From the NCBI GenBank assembly GCA_949987705.1, contig OX465281.1, positions 156,874,393 through 156,938,392 of the forward strand: a DNA stretch of 64,000 nucleotides, given 5' to 3'. This stretch comes from Thereva unica. Its lineage: Eukaryota > Arthropoda > Insecta > Diptera > Therevidae. Positions 11,219-22,856 of this stretch are shown one piece after another (the first letter of the stretch is position 1; each line of letters starts with the position of its first letter). The notes under the pieces were generated by a model, which saw only the letters and a program-made list of their open reading frames with translations, was not told the DNA's origin and searched no databases. The translations under genes were made by a program, and so were the position numbers.

Positions 11219-12337
11219 TTATTGTTCGTTAGATCTTGGATCTCCATTCGTTGTCCTGCTACTAGTTGAAGGTATATTAGAATTAGCAGTTTCATCTTTT
11301 CCTGAAATGAGATTTTTCATCTTATTCTTATGTTGTTCTTGGTTTTCATTTATTTTTATTCTACATCTAGTCATAGTTGTATTTTGAAACTTTCTTTTTT
11401 TCCTAACGTGAGTTTTATAATATTTATGACCCGTGATTTTATCTTTTACGTGTTCATTGTCGTCTGTTAGCTCTGTGTCTATTTTCCTAAATTTGGAATG
11501 GTTTTTACCTCCCCTAATTTCTTTGATATAGTTCACCCCAGGCTCTATAGTAATATCTTCTCTATTTTTATTAATTTCTTCTATAGTTCTACTTTTCTTG
11601 GATAGAATTCGGTTGTGTATCTCCTCATATTCGTCTTCTTTGATTTTTCCCTGAACGAAATCCATTGGTCTTCTTTTAGTAGCCGAGTGGATTGTATTGT
11701 TGTAATAGCCGTTAATTAGAATTAGTTGTTCTTCGATAGGAAGGTTCCTTTTTTCATGTTTCAACAATCGTAGGTGCTCGTTGATCGTGTTGTGCAGTCT
11801 CTCGATGTCTGCATTGCCGTTATGATTAGAGTTAGAGGTATAATGGATTTCTACTCCCTGTTCCTTGAAGAATTTTCTTATGGAATTTGATTTCATTCCT
11901 AATTCATAATCAGTGACTATTTTTCTTATGCTTCCGTAAGTGCTTATATATTTCATAATAGCTTTTCTAAATTCCTTTTCACTTCTATTTTCAATTTTTA
12001 TGAACATCGCTATTTTGGAAAATTTGTCTATCATTGTTACGAATAGTGTTTTTTTTATCGAATAAAATACGTCTAGATGTACTATCTGGTTTGGTCTATT
12101 AGGGGTTTCAGAAATTTTTAACGGTGGTTGAGGAGGTTTTCTTTCGTACTTTTCCAGTATGCATATTTCGCAGTTATTTATAAATTCAGTGATTTTCATT
12201 TTCATGTTTGGTCGGTAAAATTCGGTTTTTAGGTCCTCGTACATTTCATTGATGCCTCTGTGGTTCTTTTCAAGATGTTTGCTTTCGATGAGTTTCTCTA
12301 ATTGTTCTTCGTCTGTAAGATCCCACCAAAAAAACAT
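11219..12337 (-). pseudogene. pol: Errantivirus 1 pol, integrase part
   Basis: This is the 3' half of pol, cut off from the rest by the insertion to its right. Visible are the H2C2 zinc-binding motif (HLEKNHRG ... CEIC) and the catalytic D, D, E of the integrase core (HLDVF, IVTDYE, DIERLH). A basic C-terminal region overlaps the start of env by about 77 bases in another frame. The first residues of the open frame come from the inserted foldback repeat, and true pol sequence starts at the D of DLTDEEQ. The frame is otherwise open, so the integrase part itself is undamaged, but it can no longer be made as part of a polyprotein. Confidence 0.88.
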
Positions 12338-12867
12338 TAAAAATGTGAATTAGAAGTTCGTGGGCGCGGAAATTATTTATTGGGACAGTTTAAAACACAC
12401 TTATAACAAAAAGAAGTGATATGGATTAGTCAAGATGAATCGTTAATAGCATGAAATAATTAAACACGTGCATTTACGAACGAATTCAAAGGAATTATAT
12501 AACTGCCAATTTTTATTTAAAACTCAATAAAGTATTATCAACCGCGAAAAAGGTATTTGGCTGGCGCGTTCGTTGTATACCTAGCATGAATCTTTGCTGA
12601 ATTCAGCGTGGCTCAGTCTATAGTATTTCTAATAAAATTTGTTACATTTCGAAGGGCAGCTAAGATTCATGCTCTAAAATTGTTGTAAAATTCCTTTGAA
12701 TTCGTTCGTAAATGCACGTGTTTAATTATTTCATGCTATTAACGATTCATCTTGACTAATCCATATCACTTCTTTTTGTTATAAGTGTGTTTTAAACTGT
12801 CCCAATAAATAATTTCCGTGCCCACGAACTTCTAATTCACATTTTTAATGTTTTTTTGGTGGGATAT
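12320..12867. repeat. Foldback element with 175-bp inverted arms
   Basis: The left arm 12320-12495 and right arm 12690-12867 are near-perfect inverted copies, with about 194 bp between them. They begin and end ATCCCACC/GGTGGGAT. A third copy of the outer 79 bases is at 1-79, and a 50-base piece of the arm recurs at 13150-13203. Long inverted arms with a small centre are typical of foldback-type DNA elements. Confidence 0.88.
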
Positions 12868-13149
12868 CACTCTTTTTTGTTTTAATACATTCTAAAATAA
12901 AAAATAAATAATCTTCTGTATAAAGAAATATTATGTATTTAATTGTTCATTATATTTTTTTATTTATTTTATAAGTAGGTAATAATAAAATAACAAAATG
13001 CAGGAATTCAAATTAATATTATTGCCTTTGTAAAAAAACAAACATAAGCTCCTTTCGAGTTTCTCGGCCAAGATTTTTTCTGTACTATGGAATTATTGAT
13101 CCATAACCAGCTCGATTTTTCTTTCAACATGCTGATCTAATGACCTTGT

Positions 13150-13203
13150 TCGAGTGTTCCTTTGAACTAGTTCGTAAATGCACGTGTTTAATTATTTCAT
13201 GCT
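13150..13203 (+). repeat. Fragment of foldback arm beside the satellite
   Basis: From CCTTTGAA to TTTCATGCTA it matches the inner part of the right arm (about 12693-12747), with two or three changes, and ends exactly where the satellite begins. It ties the foldback and the satellite array together as parts of one inserted unit. Confidence 0.75.
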
Positions 13204-16200
13204 AGTGTGTTCTAGTTATGATACCCTTTCATTTGATACCCATGTCGAGGGGGTTGTGAAGAAAATGGTAATCCGTCCTCTTGAGATGACCGCCGTGGAT
13301 CTAACGGTATATTGAGTATACTATATCGCTTATAATGTTGTTCTTATTCCCTTTCATTTGATACCCATGTCGAGGGGGTTGTGAAGAAAATGGTAATCCG
13401 CCCTCTTGAGATGAGAGCCATGGATCTAACCAGATATTGAGTATATTATATCGCTTATGGTATTCTACTTATGATACCCTTTCAATTGATACCTATGTCG
13501 AGGTGGTGGTGAAGAAATGGTAGTCCGCCCTCTTGAGACGCCCGCCATGGATATAAAGACAAAGCTTATTGTATTCTACTTATCATACCCTTTCTTTTGA
13601 TACCCATGTCGAGGGGGTTGTGAAGAAAATGGTAATCCGCCTTCTTGAGATGACAGCCATGGATCTAACCAGATATTGAGTATATTATATCGCTTATGGT
13701 ATTCTACTTATGATACCCTATCAATTGATACCTATGTCGAGCTGGTGGTGAATAAATGGTAGTCCGCCCTCTTGAGACGGCCGCCATGGATATAAAGACA
13801 TAGCTTATTGTATTCTACTTATCATACCCTTTCATTTGATACCAATGTCGAGGGGGTTGTGAAGAAAATGGTAATCCGCCCTCTTGAGATAACCGCCGTG
13901 GATCTAAATATATTTTAAGTATACTAAATCGCTTATTGTGTTCTACTTATCATTCCCTTTCATTTGATACCCATGTCATGGGGGTTAAGAAGAAAATGGC
14001 GATACGTCCTCTTGAGGTGGCCTCGGTGGATCTAACTATTTAATGAGTATACTACATTGCTTATTGTATTCTACTTATCATAACCTTTCATTTGATACCC
14101 ATGTCGAGTGGATTGTGAAGAAAATGGTAATACGCCCTCTTGAGATGACAGCCATGGATCTAACCAGATATTGAGTATATTATATCGCTTATGGTATTCT
14201 ACTTATGATACCCTTTCAATGGTTACCTATGTCGAGGTGGTGGTGAAGAAATGGTAGTCCGCCCTCTTGAGACGGTCGCCATGGATATAAAGACATAGCT
14301 TATTGTGTTCTACTTATCATACCCTTTCATTTGATACCCATGTCGAGGGGGCTGTGAAGAAAATGATAATCCGCCCTCTTGAAATGACAGCCATGGATCT
14401 AACCAGATATTGAGTATATTATATCGCTTATGGTATTCTACTTATGATACCCTTTCAATTGATACCTATGTCGAGGTGGTGGTGAAGAAATGGTAGTCCG
14501 CCCTCTTGAGACGGCCGCCATGGATATAAAGACTTAGCTTATTGTGTTCTACTTATCATACCCTTTCATTTGATACCCATGTCGAGGGGGCTGTGAAGAA
14601 AATGATAATCCGCTCTCTTGAGATGACAGCCATGGATCTAACCAGATATTGAGTATATTATATCGCTTATGGTATTCTACTTTTGATACCCTTTCAATTG
14701 ATACCTATGTCGAAGTGGTGGTGAAGAAATGGTAGTCCGCCCTCTTGAGACGGCCGCCATGGATATAAAGACATAGCTTATTGTATTCTACTTATCATAC
14801 CCTTTCATTTGATACCAATGTCGAGGGGGTTGTGAAGAAAATGGTAATCCGCCCTCTTAAGATAACCGCCGTGGATCTAAATATATTTTAAGTATACTAA
14901 ATCGCTTATTGTGTTCTACTTATCATTCCCTTTCATTTGATACCCATGTCGTGGGGGTTGAGAAGAAAATGGCAATACGTCCTCTTGAGGTGGCCTCGGT
15001 GGATCTAACTATTTAATGAGTATACTATATTGCTTATTGTATTCTACTTATCATACCCTTTCATTTGATACCCATGTCGAGGGGATTGTGAAGAAAATGG
15101 TAATACGCCCTCTTGAGATGACAGCCATGGATCTAACCAGATATTGAGTATATTATATCGCTTATGGTATTCTACTTATGATACCCTTTCAATTGATACC
15201 AATGTCGAGGTGGTGGTGAAGAAATGGTAGTCGCCCTCTTGAGACGGCCGCCATGGATATAAAGACATAGCTTATTGTGTTCTACTTATCATGCCCTTTC
15301 ATTTGATACCCATGTCGAGGGGGTTGTGAAGAAAATGGTAATCCGCCCTCTTGAGATAACCGCCGTGGATCTAAATATATTTTAAGTATACTAAATCGCT
15401 TATTGTGTTCTACTTATCATTCCCTTTCATTTGATACCCATGTCGTGGGGGTTGAGAAGAAAATGGCAATACGTCCTCTTGAGGTGGCCTCGGTGGATCT
15501 AACTATTTATTGAGTATACTATATTGTTTATTGTATTCTACTTATCATACCCTTTCATTTGATACCCATGTCGAGGGGATTGTGAAGAAAATGGTAATAC
15601 GCCCTCTTGAGAGGACAGCCATGGAGCTAACCAGATATTGAGTATATTATATCGCTTATGGTATTCTACTTATGATACCCTTTCAATGGTTACCTATGTC
15701 GAGGTGGTGGTGAAAAAATGGTAGTCCGCCCTCTTGAGACGGTCGCCATGGATATAAAGACATAGCTTATTGTGTTCTACTTATCATACCCTTTCATTTG
15801 ATACCCATGTCGAGGGGGCTGTGAAGAAAATGATAATCCGCCCTCTTGAAATGACAGCCATGGATCTAACCAGATATTGAGTATATTATATCGCTTATGG
15901 TATTCTACTTATGATACCCTTTCAATTGATACCTATGTCGAGGTGGTGGTGAAGAAATGGTAGTCCGCCCTCTTGAGACGGCCGCCATGGATATAAAGAC
16001 TTAGCTTATTGTGTTCTACTTATCATACCCTTTCATTTGATACCAATGTCGAGGGGGTTGTGAAGAAAATGGTAATCCGCCCTCTTAAGATAACCGCTGT
16101 GGATCTAAATATATTTTAAGTATACTAAATCGCTTATTGTGTTCTACTTATCATTCCCTTTCATTTGATACGCATGTCGTGGGGGTTGAGAAGAAAATGG

Positions 16201-18655
16201 CAATACGTCCTCTTGAGGGGGCCTCGGTGGATCTAACTATTTATTGAGTATACTATATTGCTTATTGTATTCTACTTATCATACCCTTTCATTTGATACC
16301 CATGTCGAGGGGATTGTGAAGAAAATGGTAATACGCCCTCTTGAGAGGACAGCCATGGAGCTAACCAGATATTGAGTATATTATATCGCTTATGGTATTC
16401 TACTTATGATACCCTTTCAATTGATACCTATGTCGAGGTGGTGGTGAAGAAATGGTAGTCCGCCCTCTTGAGACGGCCGCCATGGATATAAAGACATAGC
16501 TTATTGTGTTCTACTTATCATGCCCTTTCATTTGATACCCATGTCGAGGGGGTTTTGAAGAAAATGGTAATCCGCCCTCTTGAGATAACCGCCGTGGATC
16601 TAAATATATTTTAAGTATACTAAATCGCTTATTGTGTTCTACTTATCATTCCCTTTCATTTGATACCCATGTCGTGGGGGTTGAGAAGAAAATGGCAATA
16701 CGTCCTCTTGAGGTGGCCTCGGTGGATCTAGCTATTTATTGAGTATACTATATTGCTTATTGTATTCTACTTATCATACCCTTTAACTTGATAACCATGT
16801 CGAGGGGGTTGCGAAGAAAATGATAATCCGCCCTCTTGAGATGACAGCCATGGATCTAACTAGATATTGAGTATATTATATCGCTTATGGTATTCTACTT
16901 ATGATACCCTTTCAATTGATACCTATGTCGAGGTGGTGGTGAAGAAATGGTAGTCCGCCCTCTCTTGAGACGGCATTGATATAAAGACATAGCTTATTGT
17001 ATTCTACTTATCATACCCTTTCATTTGATACCAATCTCGAGGGGGTTGTGAAGAAAATGGTAATCCGCCCTCTTGAGATAACCGCCGTGGATCTAAATAT
17101 ATTTTAAGTATACTAAATCGCTTATTTTGTTCTACTTATCATTCCCTTTCATTTGATACCCATGTCGTGGGGGTTGATAAGAAAATGGCAATACGTCCTC
17201 TTGACGTGGCCTCGGTGGATCTAACTATTTAATGAGTATACTATATTGCTTATTGTATTCTACGTATCATACCCTTTCATTTGATACCCATGTCGAGAAG
17301 ATTGTGAAGAAAATGGTAATGCGCCCTCTTGAGATGACAGCCATGGATCTAACCAGATATTGAGAATATTATATCGCTTATGGTATTCTACTTATGATAC
17401 CCTTTCAATTGATACCTATGTCGAGGTGGTGGTGAAGAAATGGTAGTCCGCCCTCTTGAGATGGCCGCCATGGATATAAAGACATAGCTTATTGTGTTCT
17501 ACTTATCATGCCCTTTCATTTGATACCCATGTCGAGGGGGTTGTGAAGAAAATGGTAATCCGCCCTCTTGAGATAACCGCCGTGGATCTAAATATATTTT
17601 AAGTATACTAAATCGCTTATTGTGTTCTACTTATCATTCCCTTTCATTTGATACCCATGTCGTGGGGGTTGAGAAGAAAATGGCAATACGTCCTCTTGAG
17701 GTGGGCTCGGTGGATCTAACTATTTATTGAGTATACTATATTGCTTATTGTATTCTACTTATCATACCCTTTCATTTGATACCCATGTCGAGGGGATTGT
17801 GAAGAAAATGGTAATACGCCCTCTTGAGAGGACAGCCATGGAGCTAACCAGATATTGAGTATATTATATCGCTTATGGTATTCTACTTATGATACCCTTT
17901 CAATTGATACCTATGTCGAGGTGGTGGTGAAGAAATGGTAGTCCGCCCTCTTGAGACGGCCGCCATGGATATAAAGACATAGCTTATTGTGTTCTACTTA
18001 TCATGCCCTTTCATTTGATACCCATGTCGAGGGGGTTGTGAAGAAAATGGTAATCCGCCCTCTTGAGATAACCGCCGTGGATCTAAATATATTTTAAGTA
18101 TACTAAATCGCTTATTGTGTTCTACTTATCATTCCCTTTCATTTGATACCCATGTCGTGGGGGTTGAGAAGAAAATGGCAATACGTCCCCTTTCAAGACA
18201 TAGCTTATTGTATTCTACTTATCATACCCTTTCATTTGATACCAATGTCGAGGGGGTTGTGAAGAAAATGGTAATCCGCCCTCTTGAGATGACAGCCATG
18301 GATCTAACCAGATATTGAGTATATTATATCGCTTATGGTATTCTACTTATGATACCCTTTCAATTGATACCTATGTCGAGGTGGTGGTGAAGAAATGGTA
18401 GTCCGCCCTCTTGAGACAGCCGCCATGGATATAAAGACATAGCTTATTGTATTCTACTTGTCATACCCTTTCTTGATACCCATGTCAAGGGGTTTGTGAA
18501 GAAAATGGTAATGCGTCCTCTTGAGGTGGCCTCGGTGGATCTAACTTTTTATTGAGTATACTATATTGCTTATTGTATTCTACTTATCATACCGTTTCAT
18601 TTGATACCCATGTCGAGGGGGTTGTGAAGAAAATGGTAATCCGCCCTCTTGAGAC
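13204..18655 (+). repeat. Satellite array with 494-bp higher-order repeat
   Basis: Monomers share the core CCCTTTCATTTGATACC and alternate between about 128 and about 111 bases. Four diverged monomer types (128 + 111 + 128 + 127) form a higher-order unit of about 494 bases. The type with GTCGTGGGGGTTGA occurs near 14947, 15441, 16177, 16671, 17164, 17659 and 18152, spacings of 494, 736, 494, 493, 495 and 493. The 736-base step equals one higher-order unit plus one monomer pair. Open frames within it (for example 18115-18318) are chance by-products. The last units near 18190 and 18470 are rearranged. Confidence 0.93.
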
Positions 18656-19295
18656 GCGTACCATGCGTACACTTTTTGTTAATTACCCAACATTTGACAT
18701 CAGCAGTGCTGGATTTGACTAACTTGTAACGAATATGTCATATTTTTAGAAATAAATTACGATTACGATCTCGGCATTCAGTATTTCAAAATTTTACTGT
18801 ACATTTGTACTGTGAACTACATGTTTTTATAGTACCTAACGCAATCTGATACCATAGTTGCGACTAACTACTTTAAATGAATACATTTTGTTAATCATCT
18901 AATGCCATCTAGCATCAACAGTTCGAGTAAACACTTTTCGACTAACTAGTAGCACCATCTCATTTATTGAGCAATTGAAATAACTTAGAGCGCCATCTGA
19001 CAGAATAATTTTGAGTACCCACTTTTTTAGACTGAAGGAGAAGAAAAAAGTTCGATTCGAAATGTAAAAAATGTAAAAATAAAGAAAACGAAGAATGATA
19101 GGAAAAAAAAACTCATGGAATAATAAATTATTTATATGTTGGGTATCGGTTACAAATGAAAAATTAGTTATATTGCTTATAAAAAGGTGATAAATCGCAT
19201 AATTTTATAAAAAAAACACCTTGTTTTCTATGTTTAGGCGTAAATAAGGCATTAGCTGTTTGCCCTTACGAACTCGGCAAACTACCGCTTGCCTT
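18656..19295. other. Right tail of the pol insertion, no gene seen
   Basis: This is AT-rich sequence with three scattered GCCATCT/CACCATCT motifs (18900-19000), an A-rich stretch near 19075-19120, and a GC-richer end with two GGCAAAC-type repeats just before the border. It has no open frame of note and no match to the foldback arm. Confidence 0.6.
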
Positions 19296-21660
19296 GATCC
19301 TTTAGCATTTTACTACACCTGATAATTTTGTATTTCTTAAAGTGCTTTTCATGTAAAATACTGATTTTTCCAAATATTTCGTCTTCTGTCAATAAGGCGT
19401 TGGTCTGTTTTGGGTCGAAGTGGTTTTTAATAATTTGTAGTAAAGTTGGATCATCTATGATTCTTATATTATGGTCTTCCGATTGTTATTGAATATCGTT
19501 TCATTTTTTATATGTAGACAGCCTGAATTAACCTTTTTTATGACGATTTGTTTCTTGTAAAGATTAACTGGAGTGGTAGTGTGAACGATTGAGCTTTCGT
19601 GTTCTCGGCTTTCATTATGATTTATATCTAGTCTACTTAAAAAATCGGCTACTTTGTTTTCATGTCCCTTCTTATATGTTATATCGTAGTTGTACTCTTG
19701 TAGTTGAAGCTTCCATCGGGTGAGCTTACTGTTCGGTTCTTTGAGTTAGCTGAGTCAGACAAGTGGCTGATGGTCTGTGAAAAGCTTTATCTTCCTACCG
19801 TAAACGTATGGTCTAAATTGCTTCAAACACCAAACTATACTTAGCAATTCTTTTTCAATAGTCGAGTAATTTATTTCATGCTCGTTCAAGGTTCTTGATA
19901 TGTATGAGATCGGTTTGTTCTCTTGGCACAGTACGCCTCCTATGGCGTATTGACTTGCGTTTGTGGTTACTTCAAACGTTTTTTCGAAGTCGGGGTAGAT
20001 AAGTATTGGTGAAGTAATTAATTTACTTTTTAACGTTTCAAAACTTGCGTTGTATTCTTTATCATGTGTGTTTATTTTGGAGTTCTTCTTTAGGAACCGC
20101 GTCATAGGTTTGGCTATTTCAGCAAAGTTTTTAATAAACTTCCTGTAGTAGCCGGCTATGCCTAAGAATCTTTTGATTTCTTTCTGGCTCTGTGGGATTT
20201 GGCAGTTTTTTATCTTTTCGATTTTCTTTGGGTTTGGGCGAATTCCATTTTCGTCAAGAACATGGCCTAGAAATTCGACTTCTTTCCTTAAGAAGTGGCA
20301 TTTATCTAATTGCACTCTTAGACGGGCTTTTCTGAGTTTTTCTAAAACGATCCTGAGGTTTTTTATATGTTCTTCTAAACCATTCGAAAAGACTACTACA
20401 TCATCCATGTACGGTATGCATTCTCTCCCAATATTTTCTCTGAAGATGTTGTCCATCAACCTTTGGAAAGCACTGGGAGCGTTTTTCAAACCGAAGGGCA
20501 TTCTACGGAATTCGTAGTGCCCATTATCGACGGAGAAAGCGGTTTTCTCTACATCGTCAGGATGCATTTCTATCTGGTGGAAGCCAGATTTTAAGTCGAT
20601 AGTGGAAAAGTATGTACTTCTCCCCAATTTGTCTAATATTTCTTCAATATTAGGAATTGGGTATGAATCATCTATAGTCTTTTCATTCAGCTTTCTGTAG
20701 TCAATTACTAAGCGCCATTTGGACTTACCAGAAGAATCGTTTTTTTTAGGGACGACCCATACGGGGCTGTTATATGGGCTGGAGCTTGGTTGAACTACTG
20801 CATTCTCCAGCATCTCCACTATTTGCTTTTGGATCTCATTCTTATGAATGTATGGGTATCTATATATTTTACTCTTAATAGGTTTATCGTCAGTTGTCCT
20901 TATTCTGTGAACTATTTCGCTAGTGAAACCTAAGGGTTCTGTTTCGCAAAAGATTTCTTTGTTTTCTAGGGTTATATCTATCAACTTGGTTTTTTCTTCT
21001 TCGTTCAAGTGGTCCATTTGTATTCCTTTTAGGATATCGTCGCTTTCTAATCTACTAGGCGAATCCATTTCATTCGCGGCAAAACTATTGAAGTCGAGTA
21101 CTTCGCTTATCTCTACCGAGGGGAAAGGCATATTGAAATTGAGTATATGTGGTTTGTCGTCCGTATTTTGAATTTTCACTAACGCTTTTGAGTTTTCAGT
21201 TTTATAGATACCCTCCAAAATTGTGACGTGGTTATTGATTTTTGTTTCGTTGAGTAGTGTATGGCCATCTTGTTCTGCAACTGGAATATTGTAAAAGTAC
21301 TCTCCTGGGTCTATTTGGTATATCGAATTTTCTTTCTCATAATCGAAGTATAATTTAATTACGTTACGATATAGCGTGATGGTCTTTTCCTCATAGTCTA
21401 TTTTAGCATTATAAGGTATCAGTATATCATTTCCTAACAATCCGTCGTACACGTCGTGGAAATTGCATAGCAAAAAATGTATATTTTCGTCAATGATTCC
21501 TTTAAGACAGTTTATGGTACCTTCAGTCACAATGGTATCTTTCAGTAGGGATCTGAGAAGAACGGGTTTTCTTAATTTTATATTATTGGCATCGTCAAAT
21601 GTGCCGGGTCTGACTAAGGATCTCGAAGATCCCGTATCGATTAAAAATTTACGGTTATGA
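19296..21660 (-). pseudogene. pol: Errantivirus 1 pol, protease-RT-RNase H part
   Basis: This is the 5' part of the polyprotein. The protease signature LIDTGSS lies near 21630. The open frame from 21530 has the RT palm motif YMDD and the usual MPFGLKNAPSAF. RNase H follows, but its first catalytic aspartate is replaced: TTNAS stands where relatives have TTDAS or TDAS. The frame ends at 19755 after FTDHQPLV with a TGA, and a TAA follows two codons later. Recognisable sequence (SRLDIN, then RCSKMLKD) continues to 19296, where the 7-kb insertion cuts it. Gag and pol are in different frames and meet near 21720, fitting -1 frameshifting. Confidence 0.87.
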
Positions 21661-21761
21661 AATACTATGTAGGGTAATCGGTTACGGCCTGATGCCGAAA
21701 ATTTCCAATATGTACGATGTCGAGGTTATTGATGTCGACATCCATCGGTTCGATATCGTTG

Positions 21762-22856
21762 TTATTCCAATTTTTGTTTTCTTGGGTTGTGAGTTGTGCG
21801 GTTACCGCTATTATTCATATTCGAATGGGCGTTACGAAAGCTGTTGTTATTATAAAAAGAGTTTGGGTTGCTAGCCCTATAGCTATGGCTGTAGTTGTTA
21901 AAGAAAGGGTTTCGATGGGCGGAATTAACGTATGTAGATGGTGAGCCAAAGTTACGGTTAGGAGTACCACTGTAGTTAGAATTAGTTGGAATGTGGTTTC
22001 TTGGGTTTTGCGTTTGTAGTGGGCTAGGCTTTCCATACGGATTTGTAATTTGAGGGGCAAAGTTGACAGGTGGGTTTGGAACTCGATATGAGTTTATAAA
22101 TTGTGAATTGGAGCCCGAAAAGTTTCTATTTTGGTAGCGTACATTATTAACTGTTTTGTTCATTCTTCCCTTGTTAATATAGTTGCTCCTATCTTCACGC
22201 GGAGGACCCCTACTAACGTTTGTGCCTGAAAATCCGTGACCGGCTTTATGTAGTATGTGCATAGCTTCTTCCAGTGTGGAAGGATCCCTACAATACAGTA
22301 TAGATTTCATAGGTTCTGGCATTTTGTGTTTAAAGATATTTAGAGCACTGTTAATGTTGGCGTTAAGGTTGCGTGTTAGAGACTCGACGTTATTTTGGTA
22401 CTCTAGTCTTGTTTTTATATTAAGTCTTCGTAGAATAGTTTTCATTTCATTATAAAATTCCGATACGTTACTTTTAAATGCTATCCCTCTCAATTCGTCA
22501 AAAAGTTGACTTGTTGTCATTCTATCGCCAAAGTTATTGTTAAGAGTGGTTTTAATATCGTTCCATGTGGTGACATGATTGTTAATTTCGATCACTTCCC
22601 GGGCACGACCTTTCAGTTTTGATTTTATTATATCAGAAAAGATCCTTTGAGATGGATCGTCGTATCTTGTAAGGAGGTAGTGAACTCTGTCTATCAGATC
22701 TAGGAAATTTTGCAATTCCCTATAATCGCCATGAAATTCGGGTAACTTTTCTAAATACTTTAATGGGTCAATTGATAGGGCTAGTGGTGGAGGTGGTTGT
22801 AGTAACTGAGGTGGTTGAATTAATTGAGGTGGTGGTATACCTTGACCTTCAGCCAT
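21762..22856 (-). CDS. gag: Errantivirus 1 Gag
   Basis: Structural capsid protein of about 364 residues. The first ATG (22856) gives MAEGQG; the frame is open a little further upstream but only with non-ATG codons. The N-terminal third is rich in proline and glutamine, the middle holds the capsid-like helical region (from about residue 45), and the C-terminal third is rich in Asn, Ser, Arg and Pro with no CCHC zinc knuckle, as expected of errantivirus Gag. The frame is intact. It sits between the leader and the protease part of pol, which follows in another frame. Confidence 0.85.
   Translation of the reverse strand: MAEGQGIPPPQLIQPPQLLQPPPPLALSIDPLKYLEKLPEFHGDYRELQNFLDLIDRVHYLLTRYDDPSQRIFSDIIKSKLKGRAREVIEINNHVTTWNDIKTTLNNNFGDRMTTSQLFDELRGIAFKSNVSEFYNEMKTILRRLNIKTRLEYQNNVESLTRNLNANINSALNIFKHKMPEPMKSILYCRDPSTLEEAMHILHKAGHGFSGTNVSRGPPREDRSNYINKGRMNKTVNNVRYQNRNFSGSNSQFINSYRVPNPPVNFAPQITNPYGKPSPLQTQNPRNHIPTNSNYSGTPNRNFGSPSTYVNSAHRNPFFNNYSHSYRASNPNSFYNNNSFRNAHSNMNNSGNRTTHNPRKQKLE

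Larger units (their letters stand above)
7337..11295 (-). pseudogene. env: Envelope gene of errantivirus 1, split by a Helitron
   Basis: The product would be an envelope glycoprotein of the type related to baculovirus F proteins, the trait that separates errantiviruses from plain gypsy elements. The upstream part (9967-11295, 442 residues) has a signal peptide at residues 1-15, a furin-type site KEKR at 101-104 followed by the fusion-peptide-like GLLNIVGTG, and a long coiled region after it. The Helitron cuts the gene near its 3' end, and its terminal CTAG supplies the present stop codon. On the far side the frame resumes in phase at 7558 and stays open for 73 codons. That stretch contains a hydrophobic membrane span and a basic tail, and ends inside the LTR. 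A splice acceptor (ATTTCAG) lies just before the start codon, fitting a spliced env mRNA. Confidence 0.82.
12320..19295. mobile_element. 7-kb composite insertion in errantivirus 1 pol
   Basis: GATCC stands at both borders (12319-12323 and 19296-19300). The pol codons on either side join without loss when one copy is counted: the right side ends in KMLKD and the left side continues with LTDEEQ. This fits an insertion with a 4-5-bp target duplication. Inside are a 548-bp foldback, AT-rich spacer (12868-13149, no gene), a fragment of the foldback arm, a 5.45-kb satellite array, and a 640-bp tail. The two outer ends are not inverted repeats of each other, so the element class is open. Confidence 0.7.

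Noticed and set aside
18115..18318. 67-codon open frame in the satellite
   Set aside because: It is read through two satellite monomers and a rearranged junction, and the same frame is closed in the other units.
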